This document shows, in pieces, positions 55,489 to 63,804 of a DNA stretch of 64,000 nucleotides (position 1 is the stretch's first letter; each line of letters begins with the position of its first letter). A program made the translations under genes and the position numbers. The stretch comes from Terriglobia bacterium (lineage in GTDB: Bacteria; Acidobacteriota; Terriglobia; Versatilivoradales; Versatilivoraceae), in NCBI GenBank assembly GCA_022452285.1, contig JAKUNG010000013.1, positions 62,337 to 126,336 on the forward strand, written 5' to 3'. The notes below the pieces were generated by a model, which was not told where the DNA came from, did not search any database, and saw only the letters and a list, made by a program, of their open reading frames with translations.

Positions 55489-56277
55489 GTGAAGAAGAAC
55501 AGGCTTAAAGAAAAACTTAATTCAGATACCCCAACGCTTGCTACGCATTTGCATAATATTTGGCCTTCTGTGGTTGAGGTAGTTGGTCATACGGGGATTT
55601 TTGACTATGTGGAATTCGTTGCTGAATATGCTCCATTTGATTTAAATTCATTAGATAATTTTTGTCGTGCGGTTGAACTCTTTGACATGTCAGCAATTAT
55701 TAAAGTTGATCAACAGCCGCGACAATTTATGGCTCAACGTAGTATTGGTTCTGGTTTTCAAGGAGTATTATTTTCTGACTGTAGAACTGTAGAAGATGTG
55801 CGGGAATGCATAGAAGCTGTAAGACCAGAAACCCCGGATGCTGGGGGAACGCACGGAGTGGCGACTCGGCGCATTACTTATATGAATTACGGTGGAAGTG
55901 CAGAATATGCTAAAGCTCTCGATGAGACAGTTGTGGCCCTAATGATTGAAAAAAAATCCGCTGTTGACCACTTAGATGAGATTTTATCGCTTGGTAAAAT
56001 TGATATGATTCAGTGGGGTCCAGCCGATTATTCTATGAGCATTGGTCGTCCAGGAGAATGGAATCAACCAGATATTAAGGCTGTGGAGCGTAAGGTTATC
56101 GAATCTTCATTAAAACAAGGAGTTCCAGCTCGCGCAGAAATTGAGAGTGTTGACCAGGCAAAATATTATCTTGACATGGGTGTTCGTCATTTTGCTTTAG
56201 GGACGGATGTTAATATACTATTTAATTGGTTAAAGGGGAATGGAGAGCAGTTGAGAAGGGAACTTTCCGGAGGTTAG
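55489..56277 (+). CDS. HpcH/HpaI class II aldolase
   Basis: A 262-residue metal-dependent pyruvate aldolase family protein. TLATHLHNIWPSVVEVVGHTGIFDYVEF near residue 14 is the barrel start, SGFQGVLFSDCRTVEDV near 86 and VALMIEKKSAV near 150 provide the metal Glu, and QWGPADYSMSIGRPG near 177 the metal Asp. These split or form 2-oxo-4-hydroxy acids. GTG at 55489 is preferred, with AGGAG 7 bases upstream; TTG 55486 is the longer option. It completes a catabolic-looking trio with the PhyH and DapA-family genes, though 222 bases separate it from the latter. Confidence 0.86.
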   Translation: MKKNRLKEKLNSDTPTLATHLHNIWPSVVEVVGHTGIFDYVEFVAEYAPFDLNSLDNFCRAVELFDMSAIIKVDQQPRQFMAQRSIGSGFQGVLFSDCRTVEDVRECIEAVRPETPDAGGTHGVATRRITYMNYGGSAEYAKALDETVVALMIEKKSAVDHLDEILSLGKIDMIQWGPADYSMSIGRPGEWNQPDIKAVERKVIESSLKQGVPARAEIESVDQAKYYLDMGVRHFALGTDVNILFNWLKGNGEQLRRELSGG

Positions 56278-56338
56278 TCTTAACTGCTTAGCATACTAAG
56301 AAAATCTTGATAGGTTACAGGGTTACTCTACCCAAATT

Positions 56339-57469
56339 TTATTGTTGTAGTACCCCTGCAACAAAGTTCAGTACATCTCCGTTGTTACGTGAAAATTCTT
56401 TTAGACGATCGTAGTCATGTCCTAGTTGACAAAGTTGATAGACGGTTGGGCAGGTTAAATGTTCCGGATCAACTTTATTCAGATACTCAAGGGATATATC
56501 AATAGCCTCAGGGTATCGTTGGATTCTTGCCAATAATTTTACTAGGACCTGGGCCGGATTTGAATCAACTTCTGAGGGATCTCCCTTAGGAATTTTTTGC
56601 TGGAAATGTTCAATAGCTTTGTCTACTTCCTGACCAAGCAAAGAACGAAGATAAAAAGCGAAATCTAGATAATTGTCAAGAGGTGGTGTGCCCTTGTACT
56701 GAAACTCTGAGGACAGGTGGGCTCCGTATTCTGCTAGTTGAAGAGCAAGCTCCAAGGTTTTTTCATCTGTTAGATCTAGGCTAAGTTGCACTATAGATAG
56801 AAGGTGGGAACTGTCAACGTAGTAACTATATTTTCCAAACAACCAGTCACGGTTTTCTATCAGTTCTGTGACATTGTTTGTTTTAGGTTGTTCCCCTTCT
56901 TTTTTGGTAATAGCCTGTTTTAAATTGTCCAATAGCTCGCCATGAAGTGTTCTTACTAGTAGCTGAATACAATCGGTACGTCCCTCTTGTACTGGATATT
57001 GTTGTATTCCAGTAATTGCACGACAGGTCCCATAACTTTCTAAAAGTAGTTCGAATCCTCTTCTAGGATTGACACGCTCATAAAGAGCAATCTCTATAAT
57101 AGCTGCCATGTCTTCTTTTGGTTTCATAGCTTCAATTGCATCAGCAACTGGCTTTGCATCTCCAATCGCCCTGAAGTATGGCCAAGCTTGTTCAATTTGA
57201 CCATCCGTTAAAAAAAGTGTTCCTACTTCACGAGCCGCTTCAAGTTGAGTTTGGTTGTATGTACTTTGAGACTCTTCAGGAATGTCTGAAGAAGAATCTA
57301 GTTGAATTAATCCTAGTCCTAGTTCGTGGCGTTTCTTCATTAAACGAGCTTGAAAAATAAGAGGATATTTTTTTTCTTTACAGAATCGTTGAATTAAATG
57401 ATCAAACCCTTCTTCCAATCCTACCGATTTTATTTTTTGTTCAATTTCATCAAATGAATCTTTAGCCAT
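56339..57469 (-). CDS. Conserved protein of unknown function, helical
   Basis: I do not recognise it. It is a 376-residue soluble protein, acidic and rich in helix-forming residues, with TPR-like stretches (QAWPYFRAIGDAKPVADAIEAM near 112, ..YLDFAFYLRSLLGQEVDKAIEHF near 285, YPEAIDISLEYL near 325). No signal peptide or membrane segment is visible. Near residues 140-170, AIIEIALYERVNPRRGFELLLE is the most conserved-looking piece. It may be a scaffold or repeat protein. It has its own upstream region and faces the HpaI-type gene convergently. Confidence 0.6.
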   Translation of the reverse strand: MAKDSFDEIEQKIKSVGLEEGFDHLIQRFCKEKKYPLIFQARLMKKRHELGLGLIQLDSSSDIPEESQSTYNQTQLEAAREVGTLFLTDGQIEQAWPYFRAIGDAKPVADAIEAMKPKEDMAAIIEIALYERVNPRRGFELLLESYGTCRAITGIQQYPVQEGRTDCIQLLVRTLHGELLDNLKQAITKKEGEQPKTNNVTELIENRDWLFGKYSYYVDSSHLLSIVQLSLDLTDEKTLELALQLAEYGAHLSSEFQYKGTPPLDNYLDFAFYLRSLLGQEVDKAIEHFQQKIPKGDPSEVDSNPAQVLVKLLARIQRYPEAIDISLEYLNKVDPEHLTCPTVYQLCQLGHDYDRLKEFSRNNGDVLNFVAGVLQQ

Positions 57470-57667
57470 GTATCTTCCTCAAGTTAAACTACCATAGTCT
57501 TATTTCAATTGTATGTATTCAAAATATTATTTGGCATATCATAACATCATAAACTGTTTCTTTGAATGTGACTTTCTATTAGGAAATTAGAGCTTTGTGA
57601 ATCTTATTCTAATGTAAATTAGGGTTAGTCCAGTTTATGATAAATGAATACTGAAAGGAATACGATC

Positions 57668-57710
57668 TTTACAGAGAGATTATGCCGTGTTAATCTCCCG
57701 ATCGGCTTTT
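57668..57710 (+). promoter_or_regulatory. Inverted repeats and a possible promoter upstream of tRNA-Ala
   Basis: TTTACA (57668-57673, near -35) and TAATCT (57691-57696, weak -10) are 17 bases apart, followed by the GC-rich CCGATCGG palindrome (57698-57705) of the kind seen downstream of stable-RNA promoters. GAGATTA (57676-57682) and TAATCTC (57691-57697) form perfect 7-base arms across the same stretch. Promoter or hairpin cannot be decided by eye. Confidence 0.3.
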
Positions 57711-57738
57711 ATTAGTTGTTTCTTTTTATCAATAGAGA

Positions 57739-57815
57739 GGGGCTGTAGCTCAGCTTGGGAGAGCGCCTGACTGGCAGTCAGGAGGTCGTGGGTTCGATCC
57801 CCATCAGCTCCACCA
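57739..57815 (+). tRNA. tRNA-Ala (anticodon GGC)
   Basis: A 77-base cloverleaf. The acceptor stem GGGGCTG pairs with CAGCTCC (including one G-U), the D arm is GCTC..GAGC, the anticodon stem CCTGA/TCAGG holds the loop CTGGCAG (GGC at 34-36, reads GCC), and the T arm is GTGGG-TTCGATC-CCCAT with one mismatch-type pair. Discriminator A and CCA are encoded. The region downstream differs in character from the rest of the window. Confidence 0.97.
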
Positions 57816-57918
57816 TTATTTTCAGTAACTTACAGACTTTCTAATTGACTTCGAAATGACTGGGGTGAGTTGGGGGGCAGAACTCCTACCATTTTTCTTA
57901 AGCCTAGAATAAAAAATA

Positions 57919-57942
57919 TTTTTCCCTCTATTTTTCCCTCTG
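57919..57942. repeat. Tandem duplication of a 12-mer
   Basis: ATTTTTCCCTCT is present twice with no gap, between tRNA-Ala and the fusion gene. The downstream gene starts 42 bases later. It may be a slippage product, or a trace of an insertion near the tRNA. I found no matching copy of the tRNA 3' end elsewhere in the window. Confidence 0.6.
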
Positions 57943-57984
57943 TTGTAAAATCGTAGAAACTTCCAAAAACCAACAGGTAAGACT

Positions 57985-59034
57985 ATGAGGATTTTAAGCT
58001 ATCTCTTACTAGCAGTTCTCCTGACTGGATGTGCCAGTGTGTTTGGACAGGATGGAATACCAAAGTATACTCCAGAGGAATTTAGGTTTTGGACTAGGTT
58101 GGCTGAGGAGGGGAATGCTCCTGCTCAATACCTTTTAGGTGGCATGTATTACAATGGTCAGGGTGTTCCTCAGGATTACCAGTTAGCTGTGAAATGGTAC
58201 AGAAAAGCTGCTGAGCAGGGAGAGGCTGATGCTCGATACGTTTTAGGAGTGATGTATGCCAACGGTGAAGGTGTTCCTCAGGATTACCAACAAGCTGCTA
58301 AGTGGTACAAGCTAGCTGCTGAACGAGGAAATGCTGAGGCTCAATACAATTTAGGATGGCTGTATGCCAACGGTCAAGGAGTTTCAAAGGACCATGAATT
58401 AGCTTACAAATGGCTCAACTTAGCTGCTACTCAAGGACATAAAGATGCTGCTGGAAACAGAGATGACATAGCCAAGAAAATGACTAACTCCCAAATATCT
58501 GAAGCTGAGAAACTATCCAGAATTTTCAAACCTATCTCGATTTTAAATGGAAGGATCGAGACCAATATGGGCAACATTGAAATTGAATTTTTTCAGAAGG
58601 ACTCTCCAAAAGCAGTGGAGAATTTCCGTTTGCTTGCGGACCGAGGTTATTATGATGGACTTACATTTCACCGAGTAATCAAAGGATTTATGATCCAAGG
58701 GGGTGATCCAAAAGGTAATGGGACAGGTGGAGAGAGTGCTTGGGGTGGACAATTTGATGATGACATCGATAGAGGTTCTGACCTTTATCGAAAAGGTTAT
58801 CGCCGGGGGATCATTGCCATGGCTAACAGCGGTCCAAACACCAACGGCAGCCAGTTTTTCATTATGCATCAAGATTCAAATCTTCCACCAAACTATGTTA
58901 TCTTTGCGAAAGTTACAGATGGACTAACGGTGGTTGACTCTCTTGCCGAAGTCCAGACGAAATATAGTAGTCATGGTGAAATGAGTATCCCCACTCAACC
59001 ACTCGTTATTAAAAAGGTTGTTATCACTCCTTAG
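57985..59034 (+). CDS. Lipoprotein fusion: Sel1 repeats + cyclophilin peptidylprolyl isomerase
   Basis: A 349-residue two-part protein. The signal LLLAVLLTGC (lipobox Cys near 16) makes it a probable periplasmic lipoprotein. Three full and one partial Sel1 repeat occupy about 35-160, then a cap (MTNSQISEAEKLSRIFKP) like the tail of the Sel1 protein at 30804. From about residue 188 a complete cyclophilin domain follows: FHRVIKGFMIQGGDPKGNGTGG near 228 with the catalytic Arg, and ANSGPNTNGSQFFIMHQ near 275. The usual tryptophan before VIFAKV is missing, which is normal in many bacterial cyclophilins. It probably folds or scaffolds envelope proteins. Confidence 0.9.
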   Translation: MRILSYLLLAVLLTGCASVFGQDGIPKYTPEEFRFWTRLAEEGNAPAQYLLGGMYYNGQGVPQDYQLAVKWYRKAAEQGEADARYVLGVMYANGEGVPQDYQQAAKWYKLAAERGNAEAQYNLGWLYANGQGVSKDHELAYKWLNLAATQGHKDAAGNRDDIAKKMTNSQISEAEKLSRIFKPISILNGRIETNMGNIEIEFFQKDSPKAVENFRLLADRGYYDGLTFHRVIKGFMIQGGDPKGNGTGGESAWGGQFDDDIDRGSDLYRKGYRRGIIAMANSGPNTNGSQFFIMHQDSNLPPNYVIFAKVTDGLTVVDSLAEVQTKYSSHGEMSIPTQPLVIKKVVITP

Positions 59035-59110
59035 GCACGTTTTCGAAGAATGAAGATCTGTAACTTTCTGAGGTAATGGGGAGGCTTGAAGGGAATCCCT
59101 GGAGAATATC

Positions 59111-60409
59111 ATGCGAAGAAAAAAAGATGATTGTATTTTTGTTTTAATTTCCCTTTTGACAGTAATTTCTCTTCTTTTCACTCCCTCACTGTTTGGGAGT
59201 GAACCACAGTTACAAGTTGGAGAAGCTAAGATAATTTATGGCTCTGGTGCCTCGGCCTCGGGCCGTTGGAGGCCAAGCTGGTCCTTACAACTATTAGCTT
59301 TAAAAGATGGCTCACTGGTTTTAGGAGACTCAGGATACTCCCTTTGGTCTTCAGATCGTGGTAACAGTTGGTTTACAGGGGTTCCCCTTCCAAGCCAGCA
59401 TGTTCTACAGCTTCGAAATGGATCTTTTTATGCACTCGAACATGAAACTAAACCCAAAAACGGCGAAGGTCTTTTTATTGGTCGTAAGCTAGAAGTAAGT
59501 AAACTCCAAAAACAAGTTTCTGAGCTTGTTGAAAAAAGATGGAGTGATGTTCCTGTCACAGTTAAACGATGGACTGACTTACATGGCGACGATGGGTCGA
59601 GAGTTGGAACGTTTCGATTTGGTTCTCCCATGCTGGAACTTGAGGATGGGACCCTACTAATGGGAAAAGCTGGAAACTTTAAGGGTGATCTAGAATCAAT
59701 GCAAGGATTTGTACCTACCAAAGGAGAAAAGTGGTTCAAGTATCGGACCTATCTTCTTAAATCTGGAGATCGTGGGAAAAGCTGGAATTACTTCTCGACT
59801 GTTGCTTATGATGGTGTAAGTGGTCAGGAGAGTTTTTGTGAACCGGCCATAGTTGATTTAGATAACGGTGAACTCCTTTGTGTAATGAGAACCGGTCGTT
59901 ATGCCCCCATGTACCAAACACGTTCTTTTGATAACGGAAAAACGTGGCAAACTCCTCAACCTCTCAAAACTTTGGGCCTTTCTCCAATGATGGTTCTTCT
60001 TCCTAACGGTGTACTCGTTTGTAGTTTTGGTTGGAGACCTTTTAAGGATCTTCCCTCCATGGCCGGTGGAGGTGCCTATGGTGTTGCTCTCGAAGACTAT
60101 AAAAAAAGGTTCCAGAACTGGGTAGGAATAGAGGATCCTTCAGGTGATGCTGGGGACTATGTCATGATAAGTCGTGATAAGGGAAACACTTGGAGCCAAC
60201 CAACTAAGATTGCTGAACCTCTAACGGCTGGATACACTCTTCTAGCTGTTACTGGGGTTGATTCAGTTTTGGTTCTTTCTCGACGTATTGTGATAGAGGG
60301 ACTGTCACGAAAGGACGTGCTTCAGAAGTGGGATAGTGAGTGGGAAAAAGGTTGGAATAAAAAATCAGGAGTTGTTATTGAGGCTCGAAAAATTACTGTT
60401 AGGCCTTAA
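59111..60409 (+). CDS. Exported sialidase-like BNR-repeat protein
   Basis: A 432-residue protein. The N-terminal stretch near residue 10-33 ends in LFGS|EPQ, likely a signal peptide. Four Asp-box (S-x-D-x-G-x-x-W) repeats are seen at about 77 (SSDRGNSW), 219 (SGDRGKSW), 274 (SFDNGKTW) and 356 (SRDKGNTW), giving a six-bladed propeller like exo-sialidases (GH33 and relatives). Arg residues in VMRTGRYAP and elsewhere could bind an acid group. Enzymatic activity is not certain, since the catalytic Tyr/Glu cannot be placed confidently. It is 76 bases downstream of the Sel1-cyclophilin gene. Confidence 0.78.
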   Translation: MRRKKDDCIFVLISLLTVISLLFTPSLFGSEPQLQVGEAKIIYGSGASASGRWRPSWSLQLLALKDGSLVLGDSGYSLWSSDRGNSWFTGVPLPSQHVLQLRNGSFYALEHETKPKNGEGLFIGRKLEVSKLQKQVSELVEKRWSDVPVTVKRWTDLHGDDGSRVGTFRFGSPMLELEDGTLLMGKAGNFKGDLESMQGFVPTKGEKWFKYRTYLLKSGDRGKSWNYFSTVAYDGVSGQESFCEPAIVDLDNGELLCVMRTGRYAPMYQTRSFDNGKTWQTPQPLKTLGLSPMMVLLPNGVLVCSFGWRPFKDLPSMAGGGAYGVALEDYKKRFQNWVGIEDPSGDAGDYVMISRDKGNTWSQPTKIAEPLTAGYTLLAVTGVDSVLVLSRRIVIEGLSRKDVLQKWDSEWEKGWNKKSGVVIEARKITVRP

Positions 60410-60487
60410 AATACTTTTTTCTCTTAAGTTTTGATAACTAGAAAATAACTGAAACGGGGAGTTAGAGATCCAGCGACAGAAATAAAG

Positions 60488-60501
60488 AAGGAGGAGCCAT
60501 C
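60488..60501 (+). promoter_or_regulatory. Shine-Dalgarno and ATC start of the acyl-CoA synthetase
   Basis: AAGGAGGAG (60488-60496) is followed after two bases by ATC (60499-60501). Measured from the core AAGGAGG the gap is four. No ATG, GTG or TTG occurs in this frame from the stop at 60463 up to GTG 60634, yet the protein sequence before 60634 is clearly conserved family sequence. ATC therefore looks like the working start codon. Confidence 0.55.
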
Positions 60502-62145
60502 AAGTCTGAGCGCGTATCTTTCCACGATTTAAACCCTCTATCGTTTCTAGAGCGAAGCGTCTTTGTCTATCCTGACAAGCCTGCTGTAGTTTATAAGGAT
60601 ATAACCTTAACCTATGCAGAATTCCGAGAACGGGTGAACTGCTTGGCAGGGGCATTGAAACAGGCAGGCGTCAGGAAGGGAGATAGAGTAGCCTTCCTCG
60701 TACCCAATATCCCTCCGATGCTGGAGGGTCACTATGGGCCACTAAGTATAGGGGCTATCTTAGTCGCAATCAACATTCGCTTGTCGGCTAGGGAGATCTC
60801 CTACATTCTGAACCACTCGGGGGCCAAGGTGCTAATCTTTGACTCCGAGCTTGCACCAACAATTCGCGCTCTGAAAGATGAGGTTCCAAAAGTTGCCACT
60901 TTTGTTCAGGTTGTTGACACTGCTCCCATGGCCAAAGACATAGCTTGTCAGGAATATGAGTCGTTCTTGGCTTCAGCCCTACCTGGCAACCATCGAGTTG
61001 AGCTAGACTCAGAACTTGATCCAATCTCCATCAACTATACTTCTGGGACTACGGGTATGCCCAAAGGGGTGCAGTACAGTGCTAGAGGAGCATATCTCAA
61101 CGCTTTAGGCGAGAGCTTGGAGTGCGGTTTGAACTGGCGTGGTGTTTATCTTTGGACGCTGCCGATGTTCCACTGCAACGGCTGGTGCTATACGTGGGGA
61201 GTTACAGCTATGGGAGGTACGCACGTATGTCTTAGACGTGTGGACCCTACAGAGATTTACCGTTTGATCAATGAGTTAGGTATTAGTCATATGTGTTGTG
61301 CCCCTACCGTGCTTACCTCGCTTTACTCCGCACCTGAGGCTAAGGATCAAGATCTGTCAGGTCTGACGATCATGACTGCTGGAGCGTCTCCAGCACCTCA
61401 GGTTATTCGAACAATTGAAGGAATGGGAGCCTACATTCATCATGTCTACGGTCTTACTGAGACATACGGGCCTCATACCATCTGTGCTGGTCAGCCAGAT
61501 TGGGATGGGCTATCGGTAGAAGATCAAGCGAATGTAAAGTCTCGTCAAGGTGTCCCCTTAATCATTGCACAGACTGGACTTAGGGTGGTTGATAAGCAAA
61601 TGAACGATGTGCCCCGTAATGGTAAGACTATGGGAGAGGTGGTGATGCAGGGTAACAACGTAATGTCGGGCTATTTTAATGATCCGGATGCCACAGCAAC
61701 GGCATTCGAGGGTGGATGGTTCCATTCGGGTGATCTGGCCGTATGGCATCCTGAAGGCTACATCGAGCTCCAAGATCGTATCAAAGACATCATCATATCT
61801 GGAGGGGAGAATATCTCTAGTCAGCAGGTCGAGAAGGTCATCATGGAGCATTCCGGCGTTCTGGAGGTTTGTGTCATTGGTGTTCCCGATCACAGGTGGG
61901 GCGAGGTTCCTAAGGCCTTTGTGGTGAGGAGCGACGATGACAAGGTTACGGGCGAGGAAATTATTCAGTTTACCAGAGATCGCATCGCCCATTTCAAAGC
62001 TCCTAAGTCTGTGGAGTTCATTGACCTGCCAAAGACTGCCACAGGTAAGATAAAGAAGTACATACTAAGAAATAGAGAGTGGGAAGCTAAGAAAAGATCG
62101 GGGACAATAAAGAAAAATAAAATAGGAGACGACAATGAAAGTTGA
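60499..62145 (+). CDS. Acyl-CoA synthetase (AMP-binding, long/medium-chain fatty-acid type), start codon ATC
   Basis: A 548-residue ANL-family ligase that activates a carboxylic acid to acyl-CoA with ATP. Residues such as NPLSFLERS and YPDKPAVVY before GTG 60634 match the usual N-terminus, so the real start is upstream, at ATC. The P-loop INYTSGTTGMPKGVQYSARG lies near 173-192, then HCNGWCYTWG near 222, VYGLTETYGP near 316, GWFHSGDLAVWHPEGYIELQDRIKD near 411, GGENISSQQVEKVI near 435 and the catalytic Lys in KTATGKIKK near 521. The gene is GC-richer (50-60% in the parts I counted) than its neighbours, suggesting a different origin. It is followed by a small overlapping membrane ORF. Confidence 0.9.
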   Translation: MKSERVSFHDLNPLSFLERSVFVYPDKPAVVYKDITLTYAEFRERVNCLAGALKQAGVRKGDRVAFLVPNIPPMLEGHYGPLSIGAILVAINIRLSAREISYILNHSGAKVLIFDSELAPTIRALKDEVPKVATFVQVVDTAPMAKDIACQEYESFLASALPGNHRVELDSELDPISINYTSGTTGMPKGVQYSARGAYLNALGESLECGLNWRGVYLWTLPMFHCNGWCYTWGVTAMGGTHVCLRRVDPTEIYRLINELGISHMCCAPTVLTSLYSAPEAKDQDLSGLTIMTAGASPAPQVIRTIEGMGAYIHHVYGLTETYGPHTICAGQPDWDGLSVEDQANVKSRQGVPLIIAQTGLRVVDKQMNDVPRNGKTMGEVVMQGNNVMSGYFNDPDATATAFEGGWFHSGDLAVWHPEGYIELQDRIKDIIISGGENISSQQVEKVIMEHSGVLEVCVIGVPDHRWGEVPKAFVVRSDDDKVTGEEIIQFTRDRIAHFKAPKSVEFIDLPKTATGKIKKYILRNREWEAKKRSGTIKKNKIGDDNES

Positions 62146-62326
62146 TCTGTACACAAAAATAGTTCTAACTGCAATTGCAATTGGCCTTTTCCTTAATGTC
62201 ATTAAGGAAATAAATCCACTTGTAGCGTTGGCACAACGATGGAAGGCTGATGGGCATTATACTGTCGAAATCCGTCATTCAGGGGATATTGGTATTTTAG
62301 AGAAAACAGTTAATGGAAAACCTTAG
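62135..62326 (+). CDS. Small membrane-anchored peptide, coupled to the acyl-CoA synthetase
   Basis: A 63-residue ORF that overlaps the acyl-CoA synthetase end by 11 bases and has GGAG 7 bases before its ATG. MKVDLYTKIVLTAIAIGLFLNVIK gives one hydrophobic segment, after which the short tail is polar (WKADGHYTVEIRHSGDIG). A near-identical opening, M-K-V-D-L-Y-T-K, is familiar to me from small conserved membrane peptides of many bacteria, but I know no function. Confidence 0.7.
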   Translation: MKVDLYTKIVLTAIAIGLFLNVIKEINPLVALAQRWKADGHYTVEIRHSGDIGILEKTVNGKP

Positions 62327-62488
62327 CTTTTTATTGTACAAATATTCCTAATAGCTTCTGGTTTCACTGTTTTTTGTTTCGTTTTTAAATTAGAGTTTTT
62401 GTAAAATTGTTAAGACATCCTAAAAATAAAGTAAAAATATTTTCTGAATAGTAGGTAAAAGGATAGCCTACTTGTTAGGGCGTAAAAT

Positions 62489-63754
62489 ATGAATGTAGGA
62501 GGAATTTCAGTTGTGTTCTGGCCAGTGATAGCATTAGTCATTGGATTATTTGTTTTTGTTCTTTATTTGTTACGGAGTCGCTCATTGATGCAAGGGGAGG
62601 CAGAGCAACTATTAGTGCGTGTAAAGGATTTGGAAAAATCCTTAGTAGAGGCTAATGCTTTTCTCAAATCGGAAAAAGAAAAATCTGCTGAAATTAAGGA
62701 GTGGAGTAGTCGAACGGAGCAGCAACTTAAGGATTCGTTCAAGGCGCTAGCTAGTGAGGAATTACATAACAATTCTGAAAGGTTCCAAAAAAGAGCTAGC
62801 GAGGAACTGGGTGGTTTGATTAAACCCTTAAGGGAAGACCTTACGAAGATGGATAGTAACGTTAGAAACCTCGAAAAAGCGCGGGAAGTTTCTTATAAAA
62901 GTCTTGACCTTCAAATTGAGTCATTATTTAAAGAAACCAATAAGTTAACAAAATCTTTAAGTTCACAAATAGAACGTGGTCATTGGGGTGAACATCGACT
63001 TCGTCAGCTTGTAGAACTATCAGGAATGTTAGAACACGTAGATTTTGAGGAGCAGATGTCTGCGACGTTGAAAGATCCAGATCGGAAAGTAGGTCGTCCC
63101 GACATGATAATTCGAGGACCACAGGGTCGAATTTTTCCTGTAGATTCCAAGGCACCTCTGGATGCGTTTCAAGAAGCAATGGAAACTAATGATGACAAGG
63201 TCCGTAGAGAGAATTTAGAGCGTCATGCAAAAGCAATGAAAGACCGAATTACCGAACTAAGCAGAAAAGAATATTGGAATCAATTTTCTAATAGTCCTGA
63301 TTTTGTTGTCATGTTTGTGCCCATTGATTCTTCTCTGTCTCTTGCACACCAACATGACCCTGACATTGCTCAATTTTCAATGCAAAAAAAAGTGATACTA
63401 GTTTCACCCATGCTGTTGATTGCACTCCTTAGAATTATTAGATACGGATGGCAAGAGCATACGATCATTAAGAATGCGCAGTCGATTGCAGAAGAAGGAA
63501 AGGAATATTCTAAACGCTTAGGAATACTTTCAAATCACCTTGTTAATGTTGCAAAAAGTTTTGATCATTTATTAAGCCACTGGAATCAGGCGGTGGGATC
63601 ATTAGAGCGGACACTAAAGCCACAGGCAGAAAAGCTTCGAAAACTAGGGGCAAGTAGGGACGAAATAGAATTTCCAGAAAGGATCGAAGAAATACCTAGA
63701 AGACCTCATCAGACAGAAGATGAAAGTGATTCACAAAAAGCTCTTCCTAGCTAA
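62489..63754 (+). CDS. rmuC: DNA recombination protein RmuC
   Basis: A 421-residue protein of the RmuC family, nuclease-fold proteins that limit sequence inversions in E. coli. A membrane segment (VFWPVIALVIGLFVFVLYLL near residue 9) is followed by a coiled coil to about 150. The nuclease-like domain begins RGHWGEHRLRQLVELSGML near 168, RPDMIIRGPQGRIFPVDSKAPLDAFQ near 205 holds the conserved D-x-K pair, and YGWQEHTIIKNAQSIAEEGKE follows near 320. Its length and order are complete. No regulator is seen; the gene is 162 bases after the small peptide ORF. Confidence 0.92.
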   Translation: MNVGGISVVFWPVIALVIGLFVFVLYLLRSRSLMQGEAEQLLVRVKDLEKSLVEANAFLKSEKEKSAEIKEWSSRTEQQLKDSFKALASEELHNNSERFQKRASEELGGLIKPLREDLTKMDSNVRNLEKAREVSYKSLDLQIESLFKETNKLTKSLSSQIERGHWGEHRLRQLVELSGMLEHVDFEEQMSATLKDPDRKVGRPDMIIRGPQGRIFPVDSKAPLDAFQEAMETNDDKVRRENLERHAKAMKDRITELSRKEYWNQFSNSPDFVVMFVPIDSSLSLAHQHDPDIAQFSMQKKVILVSPMLLIALLRIIRYGWQEHTIIKNAQSIAEEGKEYSKRLGILSNHLVNVAKSFDHLLSHWNQAVGSLERTLKPQAEKLRKLGASRDEIEFPERIEEIPRRPHQTEDESDSQKALPS

Positions 63755-63804
63755 CTAGAAACCGCTACAGATTATTCCTTTAACTTTCCCTAGTGACGAG
63801 ACGA

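Noticed and set aside
57816..57984. Integrase remnant or att site after tRNA-Ala
   Set aside because: No repeat of the tRNA 3' end and no recombinase motif; only a duplicated 12-mer is visible.
61558..61992. 144-residue ORF antisense to the acyl-CoA synthetase
   Set aside because: A shadow frame of a clearly conserved gene.
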